DNA from: Bradyrhizobium sp. ARR65
GTDB lineage: Bacteria; Pseudomonadota; Alphaproteobacteria; Rhizobiales; Xanthobacteraceae
Direction: 5' to 3'
DNA: 64,000 nt
Assembly (NCBI RefSeq): GCF_000472385.1
Contig: NZ_AWZU01000008.1
Coordinates: forward strand, 124,001-188,000
Below the pieces are notes generated by a model. The model had not been told where the DNA came from. It searched no databases and saw only the letters and a list, made by a program, of their open reading frames with translations. Below are positions 35,564 to 47,512 of the stretch, piece after piece (position 1 is the first letter of the stretch; each line of letters opens with the position of its first letter). Made by a program: the position numbers and the translations under genes.

Positions 35564-36937
35564 ATGAGCGAACCTAAATCCGACGCATTGGTGTTTTTCG
35601 GCGCAACCGGCGATCTCGCCTACAAGAAGATCTTTCCGTCGCTTCAAGCGATGCTGAAACGGGGGCACCTCGATGTGCCGGTCATCGGCGTCGCAAAGGC
35701 CGGCTGGACACTCGAACAGCTCAAGGCCCGAGTAAAAGATAGCCTTGAAAAGCACGGCGGCCTCGACGCCGCTGCGTTTGACAAGCTAGCCGGTCTTTTG
35801 CGTTACGTAGACGGCGACTATGCCGATCCGGCTACGTTCGACGCCCTCCGCAAGCATCTCGGTTCGGCGCAGCGGCCGGCACACTATTTGGCAATCCCAC
35901 CGGCATTGTTTGCAACCGTGGTGGAACGGCTCGACACTGCCGATTGCACCAACGGCGCGCGTGTCATTGTGGAGAAGCCATTCGGGCATGATCTCGCCTC
36001 CGCACGCAACCTCAACAAGATTCTGCTCGCCAGGTTCGACGAAGATCACATCTTCCGCATAGACCACTATCTTGGAAAACGACCCGTTCACAACATGGTC
36101 TTCTTTCGCTTCGCAAACGCGTTCCTGGAGTCGTTCTGGGACCGCAAGTTCGTGAGCAGCGTGCAGATCACAATGGCTGAGAATTTCGGCGTGCAGGGTC
36201 GTGGCGCGTTCTATGATCAAACTGGCACAGTTCGCGACGTGATCCAAAATCATCTGTTTCAGGTGTTGGCCAACCTGGCGATGGAACCGCCAGCCCGATC
36301 GGACAGCGAATCGCTGCGTGATGAGAAGGTCAAGGTCCTGAGATCGATTCCGCCGATCGCCGAGAACGAGCTGGTGCGCGGACAGTTTCACGGCTACCGG
36401 CAGGAGCCGGGCGTTGCTCCGGACTCGCAGGTGGAGACATTCGCTGCGCTGCGACTGGAGATCGACTCCTGGCGCTGGCAGGGAGTGCCCTTTTACATCC
36501 GTGCCGGAAAATCGCTTCCTGTGACTTGCACGGAGGTGATCGTACGCCTTCGTGAAGCGCCGCGGATCTTTCCCCATTGCGCCGCGATACCTAATTATTT
36601 GCGGTTTCGCATCAATCCCGACATGGCCATCGCTCTTGGCACGATGGTGATGGACCACGATGATCGAGAGGTCGGCGAGCCGGTCGAATTGTTGGCGAGC
36701 CGGCGCCCTGGCGCCGACGAGATGGATGCGTATGAACGCGTGCTCGGCGACGCGATGAACGGCGACCGGACGCTGTTTGCACGACAGGACTATGTCGAAG
36801 AAGCATGGCGGATCGTCGATCCGGTGTTGAAGAAGACGACTCCCGTCTACGAATACCAAGCCGGAAGCTGGGGCCCTCGCGAAGCCGACGAGAATGTCGT
36901 GCCGCCGGGCGGCTGGCACAACCCGACGGTAGCGTAA
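35564..36937 (+). CDS. zwf: Glucose-6-phosphate 1-dehydrogenase
   Basis: A 457-residue enzyme. The dinucleotide motif 'FFGATGDLAYKKIFPSL' is at the N-terminus; the substrate and catalytic motif 'RIDHYLGKRPVHNMVFFRFAN' differs slightly from the common RIDHYLGKE form. 'FYDQTGTVRDVIQNHLFQVL' follows. It oxidises glucose-6-phosphate to 6-phosphogluconolactone. Coupled to gnd by two bases. The lactonase gene pgl, often between or near these genes, is not present in this cluster. Confidence 0.9.
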   Translation: MSEPKSDALVFFGATGDLAYKKIFPSLQAMLKRGHLDVPVIGVAKAGWTLEQLKARVKDSLEKHGGLDAAAFDKLAGLLRYVDGDYADPATFDALRKHLGSAQRPAHYLAIPPALFATVVERLDTADCTNGARVIVEKPFGHDLASARNLNKILLARFDEDHIFRIDHYLGKRPVHNMVFFRFANAFLESFWDRKFVSSVQITMAENFGVQGRGAFYDQTGTVRDVIQNHLFQVLANLAMEPPARSDSESLRDEKVKVLRSIPPIAENELVRGQFHGYRQEPGVAPDSQVETFAALRLEIDSWRWQGVPFYIRAGKSLPVTCTEVIVRLREAPRIFPHCAAIPNYLRFRINPDMAIALGTMVMDHDDREVGEPVELLASRRPGADEMDAYERVLGDAMNGDRTLFARQDYVEEAWRIVDPVLKKTTPVYEYQAGSWGPREADENVVPPGGWHNPTVA

Positions 36938-37081
36938 CGCAGGGAGTGAAGAATGTAGATCGAGGGGCTCCTCGATCCCGGCTCTGTTGCTTGATGGCGG
37001 CAGCCTGTCGCTGATGATGTATGCACACTGGCTGGCGCGCGCGAGCGGCCTGCAATCGACACCCGCGGGAGGAAATCAGCC
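36938..37081 (+). other. zwf-tkt spacer with a short hairpin
   Basis: A 144-base spacer. Bases 36959-36976 form an ATCGAG-loop-CTCGAT hairpin. It has no run of T after it, so it is a weak candidate for a processing or pause site, not a strong terminator. A GGGAGGAAAT ribosome site precedes tkt. Confidence 0.4.
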
Positions 37082-39148
37082 ATGACAGACGCCGAACTCG
37101 ATCAGCTCGCGATCAACACCATCCGCACGCTGTCGATTGATGCGGTCCAGGCCGCCAACTCCGGCCATCCCGGCACGCCAATGGCGCTTGCGCCGCTTGT
37201 CTATACGCTCTGGAACCGAGTGATGCGCTTCGATCCGCAGGATCCGATCTGGCCCGGCCGCGACCGCTTCGTGCTGTCGAACGGCCACGCCTCGATGCTG
37301 CTGTGGTCGGTGCTTTGCCTTACCCGTACGCAGGCCGTGAATGCCGAGTACGAGACGTTGGGCCGGCCTGCCGTTACCATCGACGATATTCGGCGCTTCC
37401 GTCAGTTCGGGAGTCATGCGCCAGGGCATCCCGAGTACCACCTGGTATCCGGCGTCGAGACGACCACCGGCCCTCTCGGACAAGGCATTGCGACCAGCGT
37501 CGGGATGGCAATCGCCCAGCGCTGGCTCGCTGCGCACTACAACAAGCCGGAATTTGCCGTCTTCGATTACGACATCTATGCTGTATGCGGCGACGGCTGC
37601 CTGATGGAGGGCGTTGGCTCTGAGGCGGCGTCGCTCGCCGGCCACCTTGCTCTAGGTAATCTGTGCTGGATCTATGACAATAATCACATCACGATAGAAG
37701 GCAGCACGCGGCTCGCGTTTACCGAAGACGTAGCGGTTCGTTTCACGGGCTATGGCTGGAATATACTTCACGTCGGAGACGCCAACGACATTGCCGGGAT
37801 AGAACAGGCCTTGGCAGCGTTTCGCGATACGAAAGGCCGACCGACGCTGGTGATACTCAACAGCCATATCGGATATGGCTCGCCACATCGCCACGATACG
37901 GCCGCGGCGCATGGCGAGCCGCTCGGTGTTGAAGAAGTCAAGCTCACCAAACGCGCTTATGGGTGGCCCGAAGACTCGAATTTCCTTGTGCCTGACGGCG
38001 TTCTCGAACACTTCGCCGCCGGCGTGGGCGTGCGAGGCGCTGAGGCTCGTCGCAGATGGCAAGATCTATTCGCTGGTTACCGTGCGAAGTATGCGGCGCT
38101 GGCAACCGAAATCGACCAGATGCAACAGCGCATGCTTCCAGCGGGCTGGGACCGCAACCTGCCTGTATTCCAAGCGGATTCGAAGGGCGTCGCGGGTCGT
38201 GAGGCGTCGGGAAAGGCCCTGAACGTTCTGGCGCAGAACGTTCCCTGGTTAATCGGCGGTTCGGCCGATCTGGGTCCATCGACCAAGACGCTTTTGACCT
38301 ACGAAGGCGCAGGCGATGTTCAGGCCGCCACACCGGGTGGCAAGAATTTGCATTTCGGTATCCGCGAGCATGCGATGGGTGCAATTCTCAACGGTCTGGC
38401 ACTATCGAAACTGCGGCCGTTCGGCGCGACATTCCTGATCTTCAGCGATTACGCCCGGCCCGCGATACGGCTGGCCGCGCTGATGGAGCTGCCGGTGGTG
38501 TTTGTTTTTACCCATGATGCTATGGGCGACGGCGAAGACGGCCCAACGCATCAGCCGATCGAGCAGCTCGCCTCAATGCGGGCAATGCCGGGTGTGACGC
38601 TGTTCCGGCCGGGCGATGCCAACGAAGTGGTCGAGGCCTATCGCTACGTCCTGCAGCTTCGTCATCGGCCGGCCTTGCTGGCGCTGTCTCGCCAACCGTT
38701 ACCGACACTCGATCGCAGCAAATATGCATCGGCATCCGGGGCCGCACGAGGCGCCTACGTGCTTGCCGACGCCCCCGACGGTAAGCCGGACATAATCTTG
38801 ATTGCCACCGGCAGTGAGTTGAGCCTTGCGGCCGACGCTCATGAGAGACTTAGTTTGGCTGGTATCCCCTCGCGCGTCGTCTCGATGCCTTCCTGGGATG
38901 TCTTCGAACGCGAGACGCAGGAGTACCGCGACGCCGTCTTGCCACCTGAGGTCACAGCCCGCGTTGCAATCGAACAGGCTTCAACGTTCGGCTGGGAGCG
39001 TTACGTTGGCTCGGCGGGTCGGGTCATCGGCATGCACACTTTCGGCGCTTCCGCCCCCCTGAAGGCCCTGCAGCAGGAGTTCGGATACACTGTCGATAAC
39101 GTTGTGACGACGGCCAAGGAGCTCTTGCGGCCTGCGAAAGCCACATAG
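37082..39148 (+). CDS. tkt: Transketolase
   Basis: A 688-residue enzyme. The N-terminus '[24 protein letters not shown]' and the thiamine-diphosphate motif '[32 protein letters not shown]' are complete. The middle domain has '[12 protein letters not shown]' and '[17 protein letters not shown]', and the C-terminal domain '[16 protein letters not shown]' and '[16 protein letters not shown]'. It exchanges two-carbon units in the pentose phosphate pathway. It completes the local set with tal, gnd and zwf. Length is normal. Confidence 0.92.
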   Translation: MTDAELDQLAINTIRTLSIDAVQAANSGHPGTPMALAPLVYTLWNRVMRFDPQDPIWPGRDRFVLSNGHASMLLWSVLCLTRTQAVNAEYETLGRPAVTIDDIRRFRQFGSHAPGHPEYHLVSGVETTTGPLGQGIATSVGMAIAQRWLAAHYNKPEFAVFDYDIYAVCGDGCLMEGVGSEAASLAGHLALGNLCWIYDNNHITIEGSTRLAFTEDVAVRFTGYGWNILHVGDANDIAGIEQALAAFRDTKGRPTLVILNSHIGYGSPHRHDTAAAHGEPLGVEEVKLTKRAYGWPEDSNFLVPDGVLEHFAAGVGVRGAEARRRWQDLFAGYRAKYAALATEIDQMQQRMLPAGWDRNLPVFQADSKGVAGREASGKALNVLAQNVPWLIGGSADLGPSTKTLLTYEGAGDVQAATPGGKNLHFGIREHAMGAILNGLALSKLRPFGATFLIFSDYARPAIRLAALMELPVVFVFTHDAMGDGEDGPTHQPIEQLASMRAMPGVTLFRPGDANEVVEAYRYVLQLRHRPALLALSRQPLPTLDRSKYASASGAARGAYVLADAPDGKPDIILIATGSELSLAADAHERLSLAGIPSRVVSMPSWDVFERETQEYRDAVLPPEVTARVAIEQASTFGWERYVGSAGRVIGMHTFGASAPLKALQQEFGYTVDNVVTTAKELLRPAKAT

Positions 39149-39149
39149 C

Positions 39150-41809
<2,660 letters not shown>

Positions 41810-42073
41810 TAAACGTCAGCAGGCAATGTTGGCCTCTCAGCTCAACTCGCAAATGAGCCATCCGGCCGCTTACAAACCGATCAGTTTTGCTGACCAATTG
41901 ACGGACCTCTGACAAAGCTGCGCCATATGGTATTGTTGAGCGCGAAGGGGCGGGCCTCATCACGCTTCTCCCCCGGCGCAGCAGCAATCGAAACAGCCGT
42001 GACCGGTGTGCTTATGACGATTGCCACAAGCAACCGGAAGCTAAGCGCGTCTAATGACAACGGAGGATCAACT

Positions 42074-42816
42074 ATGAAGATCGTCGTGATCGGTGGCACC
42101 GGCCTGATCGGCTCGAAGACCGTCGCCAGTCTGCGCCAGAGCGGCCACGAGGTCGTGGCCGCCTCGCCCCAAAGCGGTATCAACACCATCACCAGCGAGG
42201 GGCTCAAGGAGGCCATGGCGGGCACGCAGGTGGTGATCGACCTCGCCAATTCGCCCTCCTTTGAAGACAAGGCGGTGCTGGAATTCTTCGAGACCTCCGG
42301 ACGCAACCTTCTCGCGGCGGAGGCCGCAGCGAACGTCCGGCACCATGTCGCACTATCAATCGTCGCAATCGACCGGACGGATAATGGCTATTTCCGCGCC
42401 AAGAGAAACTGATCAAGACCTCCGGCATCCCATATACTATTGTCCGCTCGACCCAGTTCCTGGAATTCCTCCGCGGCATCGCCGATTCAAGTGCGGATGG
42501 AAACATAGTCAGGCTCCCGCCCATCCTGTTCCAGCCCATCGCGGCGGACGACGTTGCTGCCATCGTTGCCGATGTGGCACTCGCGGCGCCGCGAAGCGGC
42601 ATCGTGGAGATCGCCGGCCCGGAACGAGCGCCGTTCAACGAAATCATCGCCCGCTACCTGAAGGCGGTTGGCGACCCGCGCGAGGTCGTGAGCGATCCCG
42701 AGGCCCGATACTGGGGCGGCCGGGTTGACGAGCACTCGCTCGTGCCGCTGGGCGAGGCGCGCCTCGGCCGCATCGGTTTCGACGAATGGTTCCGCCGCTC
42801 ACAGGCAGCAGCCTGA
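42074..42816 (+). pseudogene. NmrA/SDR-like NAD(P)-binding oxidoreductase, frameshifted
   Basis: The N-terminal frame from ATG 42074 (after CGGAGGA) has the Rossmann loop 'VVIGGTGLIGSKTV' and runs to 'DNGYFRAKRN', then stops at 42412. Another frame continues 'EKLIKTSGIPYTIVRSTQFLEFLRG' to 'LGRIGFDEWFRRSQAAA' at 42816. Compared with relatives that read FRAK-x-x-QEKLIK, about ten bases seem deleted near 42408. A complete protein would be about 250 residues. The second half alone lacks the cofactor site. Its function was likely stress-related NAD(P) oxidoreduction. Confidence 0.8.
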
Positions 42817-42883
42817 TCCCGCATCGGAGGCGCGCCCGGTCTGTCACGAGCGGGTCCCGGGCAACGGAACGAAAGAGGCGACT

Positions 42884-43270
42884 ATGACGATCAAACTGGT
42901 TGCGTTGGTTCTTTGCGTCATGATCGGCACGGCGATGGCTCAGGAGCCCAAGGTCACCTCACTCATTTCTAAGGATCTTCCGGAGAATCCCGGCAGGGAA
43001 GCTCTGATGATCACAGTCGAGCATGCGCCCGGCGGGTCGAGCGCTATCCACCGACACAATGCACATGCGTTTGTTTACGTCCTGGAGGGCTCCGTCGTGA
43101 TGCAGTTGAAGGGTGGACAACAGGTGACACTGACACCAGGACAGTTCTTCTATGAAGGCCCTGATGACGTCCATGTCGTCGACCGGAACGCAAGCGGCAC
43201 CCAGCCGGCCAAATTCCTGGTGCTCTTGATCAAGGACAAGAGCGCCCCGGCGCTCGTGCCCGCACAGTGA
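42884..43270 (+). CDS. Periplasmic cupin-domain protein
   Basis: A 128-residue precursor from ATG 42884. A signal peptide is visible ('LVALVLCVMIGTAMA|QE', about residues 1-19). The cupin motifs are 'GGSSAIHRHNAHAFVYVLEGSVVMQLKGG' (two His and Glu ligands) and 'QFFYEGPDDVHVVDRNAS' (third His). It binds a metal, probably in the periplasm. Function is unknown. It follows the broken NmrA-like gene by about 70 bases and may have been cotranscribed with it. Confidence 0.8.
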   Translation: MTIKLVALVLCVMIGTAMAQEPKVTSLISKDLPENPGREALMITVEHAPGGSSAIHRHNAHAFVYVLEGSVVMQLKGGQQVTLTPGQFFYEGPDDVHVVDRNASGTQPAKFLVLLIKDKSAPALVPAQ

Positions 43271-43433
43271 CTGTTACAATCAAGTACACGAAACTGACTG
43301 CGGGAAAGGGTCTGCCTGATGTTTGCTGCGATGCATGAGTCCGCTTGTGATGCTGTGGACGGCTCCTCCACGGGCACGAGAGTGCCAAGGACTGGGCGCC
43401 GTTTGAGGCTCCCACGATTCGGAGGAGCGAACT

Positions 43434-43760
43434 ATGCAGTCAATTTCGGCAATCGGTCTCGATATCGCGAAGTCGGTCTTTCAAGTGCATGGCATTGATG
43501 CAGCCGGCCTGGTGGTCATACGCCATCAGTTGCGGCGCCGGCACGTCCTGGCATTTTTCCAGAAGCTGCCGCCATGCCTGGTTGGAATTGAGGCTTGCGC
43601 GTCATCCCACCATTGGTCCCGTGAGCTGCAGACGTTGGGGCAAACCGTGCGATTGATGCCTCCGGCCTATGTGAAGCCCTACGTCAAGCGCCAGAAGAAC
43701 GACACCACGGACGCGGAGCCGATTTGCGAAGCGGTCCTGAACCATCCGTATTCATGGAAT
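43434..43760 (+). mobile_element. IS110-family transposase remnant
   Basis: About 105 N-terminal residues of an IS110 DEDD transposase: 'AIGLDIAKSVFQVHGIDAAG' with the first catalytic Asp, 'FFQKLPPCLVGIEACASSHHWSREL', and 'KPYVKRQKNDTTDAEPICEAV'. Similarity ends near 43745-43760; the frame runs on to 44015 with unrelated residues. The second half, with the conserved serine region, is absent, so the element is inactive. Confidence 0.85.
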
Positions 43761-43785
43761 GAATGCGATTCATGGAATGAATGCG
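43750..43785 (+). repeat. Tandem 18-base duplication containing a small hairpin
   Basis: Two exact adjacent copies of ATTCATGGAATGAATGCG, at 43750-43767 and 43768-43785, lie where the IS110 transposase similarity ends. Each copy holds an ATTCAT-GGA-ATGAAT inverted repeat. Confidence 0.85.
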
Positions 43786-44120
43786 GCTGGCGTTCAATCC
43801 AAGGGACAAAGAGACAAGGGACGGCAGTACCGACACCACCGCTTCGATTGTTCTGCTTGGCGGCTTCTGACATTGCGAACACCTGTATGACGATCCGACG
43901 CAAGTTCCGTCAGCGTTCGACCGCAACAGTGCTGCGAATGCTCGCCACGATCTCGAATGAGAGCGTCGACGCTAAAACAGGTAGGCTTCCATGGCCTCGA
44001 GCAGTCTCAAAATAGTTCGCCAGTCCCTTCGAATATGGAGTACGATCTGCCCGGCTTGCGACGCCTGAATGTCGTGTCATACGAGACATTTTTGGCAATT
44101 CGAGCTAGATGGAGTTAGAC

Positions 44121-45185
44121 ATGGACGACGTGTCGACTTCTGGTAAGGAATCTGAAGGTACGTTCGACGCTCCGGGTGACGGGCAGAAGAAGAGCACGTC
44201 CTCCACGAGACGCGGTCCATCCATCATCGTCGGCGTGGTCGCAGCGGTCGTGGTCGGGCTTTCGGTCTATTATCTGTTGCGACCCGAACCGTTGCTTGTG
44301 CAGGGCGAGGTGGATGCGACGCGGCTTGACATCGCCGCACGCGTCGACGGACGTGTCCTGGAAATACCCGTCGAGCGAGGCCAGAACGTCCCGGCGAAGG
44401 CTGTGCTTGTAAGGATCGACAATCCGGAAACTGTTGCCAAGCTCGAGCAGATGAAAGCGGCGAAGGCCGTCGCCGAGGCTCAGCTTGCCAACGTCCTCAT
44501 CGGAACGCGCGTGGAGACCATTGCCGCCCGGAAGGCGGAGATGGAGCGCGCGCAGGCGGCGCTGGTGCTGGCGCAGAAGACGTTTGACCGCACCCATACC
44601 TTGACCGAGCAAGGCAACGCGCCGCAAGCCCGTCTCGACCAAGTGACGGACACGTTGCACGAAAGTGAACGCGCAGTCGATCAGGCCAAATCGGCCTACG
44701 AGCAGGCCGTCAATGGCTACACAAAGGAGGAGCGGGCGATCTCGAGGGCCAACGTCGAAAGGGCGAGTGCCGATATCCAGAGCGTTCAATCGATCATCGA
44801 TCAGCTTGTGGTCTATGCCCCCGTCGCCTCGCAGATCTATCAGCGCAACATCGAACCTGGCGAATACGTATCGCCGGGCGTGCCGCTGGTGACCCTGATC
44901 GATCTGGGCGATGTCTGGATCCACTTCGATCTTCGCGAAGATCTCGTCAAGCGCTTGAAAGTCGGCGATCGATTTGATGTCCGCATTCCGGCTCTCGATG
45001 ACCGCCGCGTCACCGTCGAGGTCAAGCTCATTGCAACCAAGGGCGAATATGCGAGCTGGCGGGCCACGCGTGCTTCGGGCGATTTCGATCTGCGGACATT
45101 TTCGATCCGTGCCTACCCGGTCCAGCCGGTGTCCGAGCTGCGACCGGGAATGAGCGCCTATCTCGACTGGCGGTCGCGGCAATGA
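44121..45185 (+). CDS. HlyD-family periplasmic adaptor (membrane fusion protein), first
   Basis: About 354 residues from ATG 44121 (ATG 44109 also possible). One N-terminal membrane helix ('SIIVGVVAAVVVGLSVYYLL'), a biotinyl-like half motif 'LDIAARVDGRVLEIPVERGQNVPAKAVLVRID', a coiled-coil hairpin of about 140 residues, then the second lipoyl-like half and beta-barrel ('YAPVASQIYQRNIEPGEYVSPGVPL'). It overlaps the permease start by ATGA. Together with the second adaptor it should link the permease to the outer membrane. Confidence 0.85.
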   Translation: MDDVSTSGKESEGTFDAPGDGQKKSTSSTRRGPSIIVGVVAAVVVGLSVYYLLRPEPLLVQGEVDATRLDIAARVDGRVLEIPVERGQNVPAKAVLVRIDNPETVAKLEQMKAAKAVAEAQLANVLIGTRVETIAARKAEMERAQAALVLAQKTFDRTHTLTEQGNAPQARLDQVTDTLHESERAVDQAKSAYEQAVNGYTKEERAISRANVERASADIQSVQSIIDQLVVYAPVASQIYQRNIEPGEYVSPGVPLVTLIDLGDVWIHFDLREDLVKRLKVGDRFDVRIPALDDRRVTVEVKLIATKGEYASWRATRASGDFDLRTFSIRAYPVQPVSELRPGMSAYLDWRSRQ

Positions 45186-47512
45186 GGCTGGCGTCAAAGC
45201 CGGGATTTCTGCTGGTCGCCCAGCGCGAGTGTCGCTGGCTGTTTCACGATCGTGTGGCGCTGCTCTTGATCTTTGGCGTGCCGCTCTTTGCGTTCGTGGT
45301 TCTCACGACCGTGTTCAGCCATCCGGTTATCCGGGGCCTCGGCGTGACTGTCGTCGACGAGGATAAATCGGACGCTTCGCGTGCCCTGGTGGAATATGTC
45401 GCGGCGTCTCCGAGCCTGAAGATCGTAGACCGCTCCGGTACGCTGTCCACGGCCGTGCAGGATATACGCTCCGGCAAGGCGATCTCGGCAATCTATATCC
45501 GGCCGGATTTCGAGCGCGACCTGAAGGCCCAACGCCGCCCGCAGGTTGTCGGGTTCTACAACCAGCAGTTCCTGACGGCGGCCGGCTTTGCATCCTCGGG
45601 CCTGAGCGATGCGCTTTCCGCCGCGGCAGCGGTCGCGGCTCCCGCTAAGCGCGCAGCGCCTGCGGCAGCATCCATCGGAACGCTGGCCGGGGAGACCATT
45701 GCGCTTGTCAATCCGCAAAAGAACTACGCCCAGTTCCTGCTCCGTGCGCTGCTGCCGACGATCATCCATGTGGTGATCACGCTCGCCGCGGGCTATTCCG
45801 TCGGCTCCGAATTCCGCCGTCGCGACGCATCGACCTGGCTCGAAAGTGCCGGAGGCGATCCGGTCGTTGCGCTCGCCGGCAAGCTCGCGCCCCTGTTCGG
45901 CATCTTCTTCATCATCATGTTGGCCGAGCCGCTCTTCCTAGAAGGCGTACTGCAGATCCCCTTCAGAGGAGACCTGCCGTTGATGGTGGCCGCCGGCTCC
46001 CTCCTGATCGTTGCCTACCTGTCGCTGGGCGCCCTATTGCAGCTCCTGGCCGGCGACCTAGCGACGGGCCTGGGACTTGCGGGCCTCGTTGCTTCTCCTG
46101 CATTCGGCTACGCCGGCGTCGGCTTCCCCACGGTCGGCATGAATCTGTTTGCGCAAGTCTGGAGCGCGATACTGCCGCTGCGCTGGTACATGGCCGTGTT
46201 GTTGGGACAAGCGGCACGGGGATTGCCGGTCTCGGATTCTGCCATTCCCTTCGCGGCGCTTGCGGGCCTGACGGTGCTCTATGCTGGCCTCGCCTTGCTG
46301 CGCATGGCGAGCCTTAAGCGCAAGGGCTGGTTTGAGGCGGAGCGACCTGCCGAGCAATCAGAGAGAGGCCGCGCGCCACAAGGCGTCGGCGCCGCCTTCA
46401 TGGCGGAGTGGCGGCGCGTGCTCGGAACGCGAAGCGCCTTCAGCCTCCTGTTCCTGGCACCCTTGGTGTACGGCATGTATTATCCGCAACCCTATCTGAA
46501 CCAGATCCTTCGCAAGCTTCCCATTGCCGTCGTCGACAACGACCTGAGCGATCTCAGCCGGCAGATCGTCGAGACGCTGGACGCGAGCGGGGCGTTGAAC
46601 GTTGCGGTCCGCGCCCGTACACTCGCCGAGGCGCGCACTGCAATCGATCGTGGGAAGGCCTTTGCCGCAGTCGAAATCCCGCCAGATACCGAGCGCGACG
46701 TGCTCAAGGGCATCACCGATCACATTCCGATCTATGCGGATGCCACCTACCTGTTCATATTCAGATCGGCCGCAAGCGGGGTCGCCACGGCCATCGGAAC
46801 ACTGACGTCCGAGCTGGTTTCGCGAGGCGCACGCTCGGATGGAAGCCTTGTCAAGGCGAAGCTGGCGAGTTCGAGCCCGGCGGACGTTCTACTGCAGCCG
46901 ATCTTCAACCCCGTGGGCGGCTACGCAAGCTACATCGTCCCAGCCGCGTTTGTGCTGATCTTGCAGCAAACGCTTCTGATCGGTGCGGCGATATTGACTC
47001 GTACTGCGCTGGCGACCGGGGGTGGAGCTGTCGCGGGCGTGCTCGGCCGCGGCGTCGCCCATCTGACGATTTACCTTCCGGCGCTCGCGCTTTATCTCAT
47101 CGTTCTGCCGCGCATGTATGGTTTTTCAACACTCGGGCATCTTCCACAACTCCTCGCGCTTGCCACCGTCTTCTTGCTTGCGACGAGCTTCATGGGGCAA
47201 GCCGTCGGCGCCTGGTTCACGCGGCCGGAAAATGCGACCATCCTGCTTTTGGCAACGAGCCTGCCTCAATTCTTCTCCGCCGGCTTCGCATGGCCGCGCG
47301 AAGCAATCCCCGACGCGGCCATCGCACTGGGCCAACTGTTCCCCGCCGACTTCGCGATTGACGGCCTCGTGCGCATCAACCAGCTCGGCGCCAGCATCTG
47401 GGAGGTCGCGCATGATTGGCTTGGACTGTGGTGTCTGGCGCTCGCCTATTTCGTGCTCGCCGTGATCTCGGCGCTCGCCGTCAAGAGAGGGCAGCGACAT
47501 GCGCAAAGTTAG
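45182..47512 (+). CDS. Fused double ABC-2-type permease (YhhJ/YbhR-like tandem)
   Basis: A 776-residue inner-membrane protein with two similar halves. Each half begins with an N-terminal helix ('WLFHDRVALLLIFGVPLFAFVVLT'; 'RRVLGTRSAFSLLFLAPLVYGMYY'), a periplasmic domain ('GLGVTVVDEDKSDASRALVEYV'; 'LPIAVVDNDLSDLSRQIVETLD'), and five C-terminal helices. This is the ABC2_membrane_3 design fused in one chain. No ATPase domain is present in it or near it. It is flanked by two HlyD adaptors with overlapping genes, suggesting a tripartite exporter of unknown substrate. Confidence 0.85.
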   Translation: MRLASKPGFLLVAQRECRWLFHDRVALLLIFGVPLFAFVVLTTVFSHPVIRGLGVTVVDEDKSDASRALVEYVAASPSLKIVDRSGTLSTAVQDIRSGKAISAIYIRPDFERDLKAQRRPQVVGFYNQQFLTAAGFASSGLSDALSAAAAVAAPAKRAAPAAASIGTLAGETIALVNPQKNYAQFLLRALLPTIIHVVITLAAGYSVGSEFRRRDASTWLESAGGDPVVALAGKLAPLFGIFFIIMLAEPLFLEGVLQIPFRGDLPLMVAAGSLLIVAYLSLGALLQLLAGDLATGLGLAGLVASPAFGYAGVGFPTVGMNLFAQVWSAILPLRWYMAVLLGQAARGLPVSDSAIPFAALAGLTVLYAGLALLRMASLKRKGWFEAERPAEQSERGRAPQGVGAAFMAEWRRVLGTRSAFSLLFLAPLVYGMYYPQPYLNQILRKLPIAVVDNDLSDLSRQIVETLDASGALNVAVRARTLAEARTAIDRGKAFAAVEIPPDTERDVLKGITDHIPIYADATYLFIFRSAASGVATAIGTLTSELVSRGARSDGSLVKAKLASSSPADVLLQPIFNPVGGYASYIVPAAFVLILQQTLLIGAAILTRTALATGGGAVAGVLGRGVAHLTIYLPALALYLIVLPRMYGFSTLGHLPQLLALATVFLLATSFMGQAVGAWFTRPENATILLLATSLPQFFSAGFAWPREAIPDAAIALGQLFPADFAIDGLVRINQLGASIWEVAHDWLGLWCLALAYFVLAVISALAVKRGQRHAQS

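Noticed and set aside
35786..36919. Minus-strand frame opposite zwf
   Set aside because: Antisense shadow of glucose-6-phosphate dehydrogenase.
36959..36976. Hairpin after zwf considered as a terminator
   Set aside because: It lacks a T-run and lies within a same-direction gene series, so termination is unlikely.
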